Shown piece after piece: positions 49,490 to 60,944 of a DNA stretch of 64,000 nucleotides. The DNA is from Anastatus disparis (lineage: Eukaryota; Arthropoda; Insecta; Hymenoptera; Eupelmidae): contig JAFFSR010000292.1 in the NCBI GenBank assembly GCA_017163975.1, positions 4,245,501 to 4,309,500 of the forward strand, given 5' to 3'. The position numbers and the translations under genes are program-made. The notes under the pieces are model-generated. The model was not told the origin of the DNA. It ran no database searches and saw only the letters and a list, made by a program, of their open reading frames with translations. Positions within the stretch are counted from its first letter, which is position 1. Every line of letters starts with the position of its first letter.

Positions 49490-52400
49490 TTAAGGTAGTT
49501 CTATTGGTTTTTATTTTTCTATAGAATTTTTTGAAATTGCAATATGTTATAGATTAAAACTCACACTTTGCAATGGTTTTTTATTTGGGTAGCTATCCAC
49601 CTTAGTTTTTAAGATATTCTAGTTCAAACTTTGCTCAATTTAACACGGGAGTATATGGACGAAGCGTTTAAAATATAAGTTTTCATTGAATAACATAAAA
49701 AGTTTTCTATAGATTTAAATGAAATCGTAATATTTTATTCTTTAGATCTCAAGGATTAAAATGATACCTTGCAGATTATACCAAACGACCCTCAATTCTG
49801 AACTAAAAGAAAAATAATGTCCTTACTCTGAATTAATCGTGGCATACGTATGAAGGCGTGGCAACGTCGCACAGACCGCTCTTTATATATAGATATACAT
49901 ACGTGTAAACAACGTATACATAGTAAATATACGTGCATATAAGACTACTGTTAGAACGTTTTAGTATTATAGGTAATAATTAACTAAAAAATATTAATTC
50001 AATTAAATTTTATTAACATGAAAAGAAAATAAAGGTTTATAATTGCATAGAATATTTCTAACATTATTTATGTAAGATACATTAATACATTTTTTTTTTA
50101 GTTTTCAGAAAATAGTTTTTATATATAAATATTTTAATATAATTTTTTAATAATAAACATGAATATTTATTAAATAAATATATAAATAGTTTTAAAATAT
50201 TAAGAGCTAAGAAAAACATTAAGAAAAATTAATACTTAATAACTATTACTAATAAATTAATCACTTAATTGTTTTTAAGTGCTCTATGACTTTGTTTATA
50301 ATTCTTTTATCTTTGGTTATTTTATCTTTAATTAATTCATGAATGCTACCTTCTCCTTTATTTTTGTACAAATCAACAATATGTTTATAAGAAATTTCAT
50401 TTGCAACGAAACGATTCAACATTTGCGTAGAAATTACTCCTTTGAGCTTTTTTAAAAATACTAAGTTTATTTTAACTTTAGATGAATTTTGTAAGTGATG
50501 GTAGCATTCATCAAATGATATAAAAAACTCTTCTAGCTTTATCTCTAAACTTAAAGTTTTGACTAGTTTTTCTAAAACTATTACATCACATACGGCATTA
50601 TGGAAATCGCCATCTATTTGAGAGGATAAAAATTCTTTGGCTAACGTTTCCAATTTAAATTTATTAGGGCCTTTTCTCTCTTTCATTGTTTTTCTAAAAA
50701 GTTTTAACGTGTCTGAAAATCCAGCGATCATTAAAAATTTATCTAAAAGATTCAACTTTACAATTTGATGGATTAATATACGCCAGTCGAAGTTTGCATT
50801 ATGTGCAACTAACATACATTTAGTTGATTTTGAACAATTTAGTAAAAACTCGGAAAAAGACTGGAGTGCTTCACAAATTGATAAGGTTTCAAGACATTTT
50901 CCACGTTGGTACAAATTTCCATTAACTTTTTGAAAATTTGTTATTTTTGTCGCGCTGTCAGAAATTTCTCTTTCTGAATAGCAAAACACGTTGAATATAT
51001 TTTTTTACTCTTGCCTGCAATTCGTATAATAACTGCATCACCTTCTAAACCAGTAGTCTCCAAATCGAAATAAATATTGACAGTTTTCTTTATTTTACCT
51101 TTTGCATCTAATGAAATGTCATTTGACTGTAATTTTGTTACCATTTCCATTCCATAATTAATTTGATAGGTGATACCTTCGCTTTTTTCTTTGGTTTTTC
51201 TCAATTCTTCTCTCTCTTTCTTTAATTCTAATCTTCGTCGTTTAGTAGAAACTAATTTCATTTTTTTCTTTCTTTTATTCCTTTTTTTCTCTTCTGAATT
51301 AATCCAGTTTAGCGAGTGATATCCTCCGATTATAGATAGTCGTTTCTGATAATTAACAATACTTTTTTCGCCATCATTCATTACGCATACGCTATCAGCA
51401 ATACGATAGTCGGAAGCTGCCCTCTTACTAAGGCATATATTTTTTTTATTTTTATGAGCAACAATATTATTAAGAGCCTCATTTACCTGACTAGATGCTG
51501 CTATCGAAAATTTTTGCGAATTACAAGCATATTTGCGAAAAAGTTGAACAAGGGCATCGAATAAATTTTTATCAGTGAGTAAAACAGCATGTTTTTTTTT
51601 TGGCCTGCACCAGTTTCCGCAATTTTCGTGATTAACGTATAAATGGTCCGGTATTTGCATCAATTCCTTTGACAAATGTTCACTATTTCCAATATTTTGT
51701 TGAGTAGCATACGAAAAGATGATTTTTATCCGATAATTTATGGATATTAGTTTTCGTTTCATCTTTTCGTACAGTAGCAATCATTGAACTGTCTCCATCA
51801 CCGATCACAACCTTTACTTGAAGACCATTCTCTTTTAGAATATTGCTGTGGTTTATCAATTGAACTCCTGCATTAGCCTCCATAGCTTTTGCGCTACCCT
51901 GAAAATTTTTGCGACAATTGTGATTTCCAGAGTCCCCTAAATCGCACTGTCGGCACTGTCGGTTTCGCGTGGCATAATCAATCACTTTGCCAGATAAAAA
52001 ACCAATTATAGCGCTATAGCCGTTGAGGCTGTCATAACCTCCCGTTTCCACGTTTCGTCCATGCAGTATCAAAAGAAACAATTATATTAATTATATTTCC
52101 TAATGCTATATCAAAAGATTGTTGGGCTTCAGGATTTACATCATGCAGAGAGGATAATTTGAGGATATCCAGGTATGGGAACATTTCAGCTGCTATTTCT
52201 ACTGGTCTGTAAATAAATAACAGTTTCTAATTATTTATTTAATTCTTTTAATAAATTTACTTTTTTGACAAGCACAGACATTTATTAATGATTTGTAATT
52301 ATTCATGTTATTTATAAAAATACATATGAAAACTCATAAAATTTGAAATATAAAATAGTAGATTATTATTCGTAATTCAGTTCATTATGTAAAAATAATA

Positions 52401-53779
52401 TAAAAAATATTTTTAATATCAAAGCATTGCTCTGCAATATATGGCCTTATTTACAATTCAGTCAACATATTATATGATAAAAAACAGCTATTTGTCATTA
52501 ATATGATGAGCTTTCATTACTTTTTTTTAGTATTATACGTGCAACGTACACATACAAAAAGTTACAAATTTTCATAAATCAAGTAATATATGATAATCTC
52601 GAGATACATTGATAAATAACAGTTATACAGCACTGTTACTAATTACATGTCATCTCTTAAAATTAGTACCAGCGTAAATCTTACAGTTCTTTGCTTAATT
52701 TAATGGCATTTTATAAAACTAATTCTTTTTCTTCTTTAGCGGCTGCTTGACAACTCAGCTTTGCTTCTTCTTCAATTGCTTTGCCAATGATATTTTCATA
52801 CCGTTTGTATAGGTTAGGATATATTGTCGGGATATCGGCGCAAGCAAGAATTTTATTTAGACCAGTGCTTCCTACGCCGGCATGTATAGCACCTATAAAT
52901 AAATAAAGTACATGTACTCAATTAAGATTGAAATTATAATATATGCATACATATAGATTTAAAAAATAGTTTGAAAATACCGAGTTATGAAAAAAGCAAA
53001 ATTAATTTATTTGTTGCTTTAAAAAGTGTATATTTATTTAAAATAAATGAGTAGAGTTGAGCGGCTCATAAATATTATTACAGAATAATTTATCATTATA
53101 TATTATAGAAAGATATACTATGTAGATATACTAATAATCATTGCACATTTATTTACCTAGAATAACAGCTGTATTCGTCCCTGATGTAACATTGTTAATT
53201 TTACTGCCTGTAGCCACAGAGTTTGGTTTACGACATCTGATACACATTACTTGTAAAACGGAGTGTAGGCCCGAAAGTTTTTCATCAATTATGTCATCCT
53301 CTAAATCTAAAATTTGTCGACATTCAGAACATTTAAGATTTTTCCCAAGAACTTTCAATTTAACTATACGCCTTCCTTCGCCAGGCTTTCCAATTGAATT
53401 TTCATTGCACAGCAGAATTTTTGCTTTTTTAGCAGCTGCCATAGCTATTAATGCATTTCTAACGTGAACAGCCTTTTTTTCTGTCCCAAATCGTCCATTT
53501 TTTGCACGAAAACGATCTTCTTTTTGCGACATAACTCGTGTACACAATATGTAAACTTAACCTATTCTGTCATTTGCTGAATACATCGCGAATGTAAACA
53601 GTTCGTACGAAGGAGAGAGAAGTGCAACGTTGCCAAGCTTACAGAAACTGCGCACACCGATGTTTCTGAGTTATTGCGCATACACTGAACTCAATCTATT
53701 TTTTCTTCAACATACAGTGTGTTTACGCGAAATATTAAAGTTTGTAAGACGAACCACTGAACCAATAGAACTACCTTAA
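49490..53779 (-). mobile_element. Kolobok/Mutator-like DNA transposon, 4.3 kb
   Basis: Perfect 20-bp inverted ends, TTAAGGTAGTTCTATTGGTT (49490-49509) and its exact complement (53760-53779). The outer TTAA is best read as the target duplication. It encodes a minus-strand transposase with a C-terminal exonuclease domain. TTAA duplication plus this transposase type points to Kolobok. It directly abuts the MITE at 53780, sharing the TTAA at 53776-53779. Confidence 0.85.
50261..53532 (-). pseudogene. Kolobok/Mutator-like transposase with C-terminal DEDDh exonuclease
   Basis: Start chosen at ATG 53532 (MSQKEDRFRAKNGRF). Exon 1 (53532-53157) has paired CxxC motifs (CSECRQIL, CIRCRKPN) and a good GTAAAT donor. 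Exon 2 (from 52892) continues in frame with GAIHAGVGSTGLNKILACAD; its 3' limit near 52716 is unclear. Exon 3 (from 52206) holds SFDTAWTKRGN with a catalytic Asp, then GYDSLNGYSAIIGFLSGKV, CRQCDLGDSGNHNCRKNFQG, GDGDSSMIATVRK with the second acidic site, and SDKNH. Further on is a basic Lys/Arg-rich linker. Last is a DEDDh exonuclease: IYFDLETTGLEG (DxE), VAHNANFDWRIL and GDFHNAVCDVIVLEKL (His and last Asp), ending at 50261. Single-base shifts near 52040, 51730 and 50990 (the last in an A7 run) break the frame. It would cut and join transposon DNA in the nucleus; the exonuclease role is unknown. Confidence 0.85.
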
Positions 53780-54208
53780 GAGGCGGTCGGAACCAAATCG
53801 GTGACTTGCGGTATATATCAAGTCAGCATTTTTCGCTTTACGATAATATTTTGTATATTTTTATGGCTTAAACCATTTCAAATTATTCTTTATATACATG
53901 ACTAGAGGAAATGACTATATTTTCACCATATGAATAAGTAAATAAATTATTATAAGCATTTATTACAAATATCAAACTGACTTGACATACACCGCATGCA
54001 AAAAACTGTCGTGTCGATTGTTAGGTGGCATTTTTCGCTTTATAACAATATTTTGTATATTTTTGTGGCTTTAACTATTTAAAATTATTCTTTATATACA
54101 TGACTAGAGGAAATGACTATATTTTTACCATATTGATAAATGAATAAATTATTATAAGCATTTATTACAAGCACCGAACTAAGTCACCGATTTGGTTTCG
54201 ACCGCCTC
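53780..54208. mobile_element. TTAA-flanked MITE, direct-dimer type
   Basis: 429 bp, near-identical to the reverse complement of 43105-43533. The ends are AGAGGCGGTCGGAACCAAAT and its near complement, with TTAA on both sides. It starts exactly where the Kolobok-like element stops. Confidence 0.9.
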
Positions 54209-54293
54209 TTAATCTGGAAAAACAATCAAAGTAATAATGATAATAATCGGTACGACGGACGGTAAAGTCGGACGTGCGGTGGTAATGGAAAAT

Positions 54294-54425
54294 GGCGGAA
54301 GGAGGATAACTCACGGACGAGCTATCTCCTTTAGTGTCTCGGGTGACAGGTGATCGGCGGAAGGAGGATAACTCACAGACGAGCTGGCTCCTTTAGTGTC
54401 TCGAGTGACAGGTGATCGGCGGAAA
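54294..54425. repeat. Two 62-bp tandem repeats plus a partial third
   Basis: Units start GGCGGAAGGAGGATAACTCA at 54294 and 54356. A third start (GGCGGAAAG) is at 54418. The two complete copies differ at a few positions. Confidence 0.85.
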
Positions 54426-54429
54426 GCTG

Positions 54430-54640
54430 ACGACCCTCTAATGTGCTTTGAATACACAGGGTTAGATAGGTCTTGCCTTGATGATGTAATGAAATATATG
54501 AATGGTACGGCTTCTTCGTTAAGCCTTAGTTCTTTATATGCTCTGAAGCTCGCTTTTCCTCTTGTGGGAGCAGCGGCGCGTAGCGGCTGAGATTGGAACT
54601 ATGGCTCGGCTGTTAGGCGGTATGTTTGATTTGCACGAGT
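54430..54640 (-). repeat. LTR-like fragment related to the solo LTR at 62.6 kb
   Basis: On the minus strand it shares CTCAGCCGCTACG.GCGC, AGCGAGCT.CAGAGCATAT and TATAAAG with 62590-62660, at the mirror position outside the large inverted repeat. The small frames at 54396-54825 are not genes. Confidence 0.5.
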
Positions 54641-54641
54641 A

Positions 54642-54647
<6 letters not shown>

Positions 54648-54734
<87 letters not shown>
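54648..54734. repeat. (AT)n microsatellite
   Basis: About 87 bp of pure AT at the outer edge of the left arm of the large inverted repeat. A short AT run sits at the mirror place (about 62545-62555). Confidence 0.95.
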
Positions 54735-54737
<3 letters not shown>

Positions 54738-55164
54738 GTGGTACTTATTTCCCAAAATTAATGATTCGTACCGGACGCCCCTCAGAACGTTAAGTTATCA
54801 TAAAAAACTAAGATTTAAGCTATGAGATCCTCTAAATTAAGCGATTAACCCGTGCCGAACTGCAAATTACGATTTTTTTTATCAAAAAATCTCAAAACAC
54901 GGCTTATCGACAGATCATAAATGGTATACATATTTTTAGGCGCATTAACCTCAGAAAATTACTTTGTTTGAACTATTTTATAATAATTTTAGATGTTTAT
55001 CAGACCTCAAAAAAATTTTTAAATAATTTTTTCGGAACTTTTACGTACAGAATATCTAAAAAAATAGTCATTTTTATCATTCATTCAAATCTAGTACTAG
55101 TGTACCCACCCTGAATCCTTATTCTATTCAGACCACATGAAAATATACCTCACAAGCTTTAATG

Positions 55165-55920
55165 TTGTATGGGCTATACAGTCTGTTTCAAAAGTTAGTT
55201 TTTTAGAAAATCGTCTATATTTTTTGGTAGAAAGTAATTATCAATTTTTAGCTTAGTAACTTATTAGACAATATTAAAACAATCAATTTAAACTTTGTTT
55301 CATTTAAATATAATGAATTATTAAATAGTTATAACATTTTAAAGTTTATAAATTTTACACAAATCTAATGCAATCATAAATAATAATGCCAAAACTTTCA
55401 AAAATGATTTTATTTGACTGCAACAAAGTTTATTTTGTTCAGTTTAAAATTTAGAATCTATTGACGAGGATGGAATTTTGATTTTTATTTTTTATTAAAA
55501 TTTATTGCTAATTTTCTATGATAAAACAGTAAGTACCGTCTGAGACATATACATTTTTTCGCAGAAAATTAGCAATAAATTTTAATAAAAAATAAAAATA
55601 AAAATTCCATCCTCTTCAATAGATTCTAAATTTTAAACTGAACAAAATAAACTTTGTAGCAGTCAAATAAAATCATTTTTGAAAGTTTGGCATTATTATT
55701 TATGATTGCATTAGATTTGTGTAAAATTTATGAACTTTAAAATGTTATAAGTCTTTCATAATCCATTATATTTAAATGAAACAAAGTTTAAAATGATTGT
55801 TTTAATATTATCTAATAAGTTACTAAGCTAAAAATTGAATAATTACTTTCTACCGAAAAATATAGACGATTTTCTAAAAAACTAACTTTTGACACAGACT
55901 GTATAGCCCATACAACCTCA
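55165..55920. mobile_element. Palindromic MITE nested in the left arm
   Basis: The ends GTTGTATGGGCTATACAGTC and their complement bound two arms of about 360 bp that pair nearly throughout. The inner CAGTCTGTTTCAAAAGTTAG is Tc1-like and follows TATA. The right arm of the large inverted repeat lacks this block, so the junction is seen directly. Confidence 0.85.
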
Positions 55921-56176
55921 ATTTTTATTTTTATAACTCTATATGAATACAAAATTGACGGAGTTATAGCAATTTGAAGTTTTTAATAAACTGAAGGTAT
56001 TAAATCCGTGAGTCGGTCTCAGATTTACTTCATAATAATAGCTATAATTTCTGGGCGGATCTTAGACAACCTCAAAAAGTTTTTCAGAGCTTTAATTTAA
56101 GGTCTAAAAAATTATCTCTTGATAGTGTCATTGTTGTAAAATTGGATGTAATATTCTCTGAAGTAGTCGGAATCAA

Positions 56177-56423
56177 CACTGAAAATAACATATTGACATC
56201 GTGACGAAAATTTACATAACCAAATTAAACAAATTTAGTTTAACTGAATCAACTATCCTTATCCTCATCACAACGATATTTATGCTAACCATAAGTAATG
56301 ACAGTTTAACCTGCAAATAAAAATAGTTGATTCAGCGATACTTGAATATAGTTAGGATAGCTGCGTTTATTATGGTAACGACATCAATAATATGGTTGTC
56401 ACAACGATATATTTTTTTCAGTG
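56177..56423. mobile_element. Short CACTGAAAA-ended MITE nested in the left arm
   Basis: 247 bp. The ends are CACTGAAAATA and the complement of CACTGAAAAAAATA. The other arm has ATCAATGTAATTGC where this arm has ATCAA-element-AACGTAATTGC, so the duplication is AA. Same terminal type as 60510-62232. Confidence 0.85.
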
Positions 56424-56640
56424 AACGTAATTGCAAAAAAATTATTATTTATTCAAATATTTAAATCAAGTCCGTTTCAGAATAAGTCCTTATAATTCAA
56501 GGCTAATGGCGTATTATTTCAAAAGAATTAATTTATGAATTCTTAAAAAATTTACTTTCATATTTATAACAAATAAAAATTTCATTCATATTTCATATAC
56601 AAATCCTGTAAAGTAGACTGAGATATTTTAGAATGTTTTT

Positions 56641-57383
56641 TTTATATTTTTTTCCTACATCTGCACAGATGCTGTGTCTTAAGCTTTGATTGTTTCTAAA
56701 TATTTGACACAACGTTGAATACTGAAAGTATACTATCATTGATTCTAAGTTTTGAAACTCACGTTTGGAAAAAAAGTAGTTGTAAAACTTGTAACTTGGT
56801 AGGTAATCTATCTCTAGGAATATCTGATACAGCATTATCTGCCAAATCATCAGGTATTTGTCTTGCAGTTTTCTCTATATTTTATAGCTGTTGAAAGATT
56901 TATAGAAATATTATAATAAATTAAAGAAAAAAATCATTATTAAATTTTTATAAACATATACAACATATGACGGTAAGCAACATTTTAACTTTAATTTCAA
57001 TTTATATTATTATAAATTGTAATTGTATACAGTAAAAATAATTTAAAAATAACTTACATTTTTTAAATTAGTATGCTACTTCTGTAATTTTCTTTTAGGT
57101 CATAAATACTTAGTTACTTCAATCGAAACAATATAATATTTTTTTCACACTAAATTACAAAAGAATTTTCAGGGTGTCTATACGATCTACAATAGTCTAT
57201 CTTGGTACGCATGTTGAACCTCCAGCATCCAACCAGAAATATTAATGTTATTATTAAATGAATGTGGGATCGTATGTATCAGCTAAATTATTTGCGCGAG
57301 GTACTCGCAAGTGATACCTGTATTAATAATTACATTCTAATTATTAATATCATAAATGTGATAGATAAATGATATAATTTCCT
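56641..57383. other. Loop-side AT-rich sequence, no gene recognised
   Basis: The minus-strand frame at 56593-56850 has no recognised similarity. Homology with the right arm fades here. Confidence 0.45.
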
Positions 57384-57387
57384 TTAA

Positions 57388-57796
57388 GAGCCGGTAGGAA
57401 CCAAATCGGTGACTTAGTTCAGCACTTACTATAAATGCTTATAATGATTTATTTATTCATTTGCACGGCAAAAATATAGTCATTTCCTCTAACCATAATT
57501 ATAATGAATAATTTGAAACGGTTACAGCAAAAAAAAATATAAAATATTGTCACGAAGCGAAAAATGCTAAATTGAAATCTATTGCATGCAAATAACAGTC
57601 GCATCGACTGTTAGATGGTATTTTTCGCTTTATGACAATATTTTATATTTTTTTGTTGCTGTAAACCGTTTCAAATTATTCATTATAATTATGGTTAGAG
57701 GAAATGACTATATTTTTGCCGTGCAAATGAATAAATAAATCATTATAAGCATTTATAGTAAGCACTGAACTAAGTCACCGATTTGGTTCCGACCTC
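57388..57796. mobile_element. TTAA-flanked MITE, inverted (foldback) type
   Basis: The ends are AGAGCCGGTAGGAACCAAAT and its near complement, with TTAA outside both. It has the same terminal and internal words as 43105 and 53780, but here the two internal halves are inverted rather than direct. Confidence 0.85.
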
Positions 57797-57970
57797 TTAA
57801 GTATTTTTGGGAGTAAACATGACCCCGTTCATATGCGCGACTGAAAAGTTCATATTCCAATTGAGGTTGTGTGCTAAACAGAGATATTATTTCTTGAGTC
57901 ACATTTCAGAATCCCGAAGGTGCGTTCCGCTAGAGTCGCAACCTCCACTAATAACAGATCTCGTACTTTG

Positions 57971-58080
57971 GTTTTTTGGTTACACAAAGAGAATTTTTCC
58001 ATAAAAATTTCGGTGACGATCACTACAATCGAGGGACATTCTAGATTTCTATGAAAAATATGAGACGTTACCGTAAAAAT
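57971..58080 (+). repeat. Inner part of the left arm
   Basis: GAATTTTTCCATAAAAATTT, then GACGATCACTACAATCG and AAAAATATGAGACGTTAC, match the complement of 59600-59710 and the dispersed copy at 29810-29850. This places the inner end of the left arm near 58080. Confidence 0.6.
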
Positions 58081-58129
58081 GACTGAAAATTATAAAGGAG
58101 TCTGATAATTTTTTGTAATTTCTATAACG

Positions 58130-58870
58130 AGGACAGTGATATACGCGTGTACTTCTGTCTTTATTCTCGTTGTATGTCGCACAGTATGCTAGTAAGTTTC
58201 TACGCTTACTTTGCATGTATTACAGAGCAGCGGGAGTCAAAGGGAGCCGAGGACTCGTTTTTCTCGAGGAGAGAAGAAGCGCGTGCGAGGCGCTTGATCC
58301 CATGACGGGTAGACTTTAGCTAGATACGACAAAGCGTGCGTGTCGTTAGATTTTTGCCGCCATTGTGCTCGTGCTCTTGTGACTTTGCTTTCTCGCCGGT
58401 TTTTGTTTGTTTAGCTGCGCGAATTATAATCAATAATTCTTGTTTCTTATCGATGGTACACAATCGTAACAAGAATCATAGTGCAGTGTAAAACAACACA
58501 GTGGATAGGTTATATCACCTATTTAAAGCAGTATTTTAACGTCTACGCGGTCGAGACATTTTGACTTTGAATAGGGATGCCAAGCTGTACCGTACGTTAC
58601 CGGGTCCGCTGTCGAATTCATAGCTGTTGTACAAAGGAGAAATTCGCCGACGGAAAAAGAAAATTAAGTCTGCAGACTATCGTCGAATATTTTAATTGTT
58701 TTTTATTGATACCGGATGGTCTGTGTGTCGCTGAGCACAAACCATAACGTGCTTGATTCGAGCAAACGAGATTGTCGTCCACGTACGTGTGTGATAATTG
58801 TAGGTTGGCTTGGGCGCACATTCGCGTAACAGTTAATATTCAAATCATTCGTATTACTTTTGTAGCTCAT
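58130..58870. other. GC-richer island, possible promoter or 5' exon
   Basis: Markedly less AT-rich than the rest, with many CG dinucleotides (AGGAGAGAAGAAGCGCGTGC, TACGCGGTCGAGACATT, GTACCGTACGTTACCGGG). It sits in the loop of the large inverted repeat. It has no long open frame; the minus-strand frame at 58618-58821 has no recognised similarity. It may be a promoter and untranslated first exon of a cellular gene, or an old LTR. Confidence 0.35.
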
Positions 58871-59594
58871 TTTCTTTTTCTACTGTATATTTCATTTGCT
58901 TAAGACGGCTACAGAAGTTGGATTAAATTTCATTTCGTAGTTTACAAATTACTCTTTTAGTTTTAAAAATTTTTTGGATTTTTAAGTTTTTTACCATTCT
59001 ACGGATTACAATAGATGGTGGAAAATTAAAAAATCTGATAAATTTCATATATTAAAAGTAATTTGTAAACTCAAAAATAAAACCTAACCTAAAATTCGAA
59101 GTCGCTTTAATCGAATAAATTGTAGTAAGGTTTAAATCAAATAATATTTTGCAATTGATTTCATAGAAAGTTGAACCTAATTTAATTTTCTCGCATTCTA
59201 ACCTCAAAATCGCAATTTCTTTTTTTTGGCTCTCAAGCGAGAAAATATATTATGAAACGGATGTGTAAAAGCTTTTTTACGAAACTCGTGAACTTCTCGT
59301 TTCGTAAATAAAGCCCTTACATACCCGTTTAATAATGTACTATTATTATTTCGAACATATGAAATCTTTTATTTTGATGAGTGCAATCATCTTTAGTGAT
59401 TCTACTGGTATACGCCTTCTAAGAGTAGTTCTGTTAAAAAAATTTATAATAATTGATTTTTACTTTGTAGCATAGTAAAGTACTATAGATGATCAGCTGT
59501 GCAAGCTCAGCTATACTATAGGTTATAGTCAATTTTGAATTTAATGATAAGTTCACGCGTACTTTGAGAAATACACGAGAGACCCACAAATATA
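58871..59594. other. AT-rich stretch, no gene seen
   Basis: Contains an imperfect inverted repeat around TTTCGTAGTTTACAAATTAC (about 58935-59080). No gene. Confidence 0.5.
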
Positions 59595-60805
59595 TTTAAT
59601 TTTATTTATCAAAATATATTCCCCGTTACATGTCTCATAATTTTTTGTAGACATTTAGGTTGTTCCGCGATTGTAGCAATCGTCATCACAATTTTCATAA
59701 AAAAATTCTCACCGTGAAGTGTTTTTAAACGTACGTACCCATAGAATTCCGCAATTCGACAAAACTCTAACCGAAACACAAAAGTATCAAAAGGCACTTA
59801 TCGACTTATTAATTTTTTTATTTTTATTTAAAGTTTAATTTTTGTGCGAATTGAAACTTCAAAAGTGTAAAATAAAAAAAAAATAAAAAAAACGTTCAAA
59901 AGCATCCTAGTCTCCTATACAGGATTTGAATAAAAAATAAATAAAATTCTTATCCATTATAAATATAAAAGATAATTCCTTAAAAATTAATAAATTAATT
60001 CTTTTGCAATGAAACAACCTCTGCAAAACTGAATTACATTCCACAATACGCCATAAGCCTTGAATTATAAAGACTTACTCTAAAACGGACTTGAGTTAAA
60101 TTTTTGAATAAATAATAAATTTTTTGCAATTACATTGATTTCGACTACTTCAGAGAATATTACATCTAATTTTGCAACAATGACACTGTCAAGAGATAAT
60201 TTTTTAGACCTTGAATTAAAGCTCTGAAAAATTTTTTATGACTGTCTAAGATCCGCCCAGAAATTATAGCTATTATTACGAAGTAAATCTGAGACCGACT
60301 CACGGATTTAATACCTTCAGTTTATTAAAAACTTCAAATTGCTATATCTCCGTCAATTTTGTATTCATACAGAGTTACAAAAATAAAAATTAAAGCTTGT
60401 AAGGTATATTTTCACGTAGTCTGAATAGAATAAGGATTCAGGGTGGGTACACTAGTGCTAGATTTGAATAAATGATGAAAATGACTATTTTTTAGATATT
60501 TTGTACGTACACTGAAAAAAGTAGAATCTAGAACCAATGAGAATCCGCTTGGTGGTAGAAGATTTTCGTTTTGTTTTAAGCCATAGTAGAATTCCGCTTG
60601 ACTCAAGAGGAAAATCTGCTTCAATGATATCGACTTCCTTTTAATAGATATTCTGCTACCACCTAGCAGAAATATTTTTGAAGCAACTAAACTTTTAAAA
60701 AAATTAAATCTGCATCCACCAAGAGGAAAACTAGTATATTTTATATAAATAATAATCTAAAAATTCCATTTGAAATTTTTTAATTTAATTTTTATTTGAA
60801 ATTAT

Positions 60806-60830
60806 TGAATATATATATATATATATATAT
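60806..60830. repeat. Short (AT)n run
   Basis: About 25 bp of AT inside the CACTA-like element. Confidence 0.9.
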
Positions 60831-60944
60831 CTCTAATTACGTAAGCATTAGCTTACATGCTCTTATTCATATGATTCAAGTAAAAAAATTAATCATTTTT
60901 AAGAAATTTATTATTATAATAATTAATAATATATATTTACATAC

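Larger units (their letters stand above)
54735..56640 (+). repeat. Left arm of the large inverted repeat
   Basis: Near complement of 59890-62545 once insertions are removed. Shared blocks include AATGATTCGTACCGGACGCC, AATTACTTTGTTTGAACTAT, ACTAGTGTACCCACCCTGAA, TTGACGGAGTTATAGCAATT and AAGTCCGTTTCAGAATAAG. It carries two insertions (55165-55920 and 56177-56423) absent from the right arm. Confidence 0.85.

Noticed and set aside
53141..53467. 108-residue plus-strand frame
   Set aside because: Antisense to exon 1 of the Kolobok-like transposase, which has recognisable cysteine motifs and a proper splice donor.
54562..54825. 87-residue frame with a Tyr-Ile repeat
   Set aside because: Produced by translating the (AT)n microsatellite.
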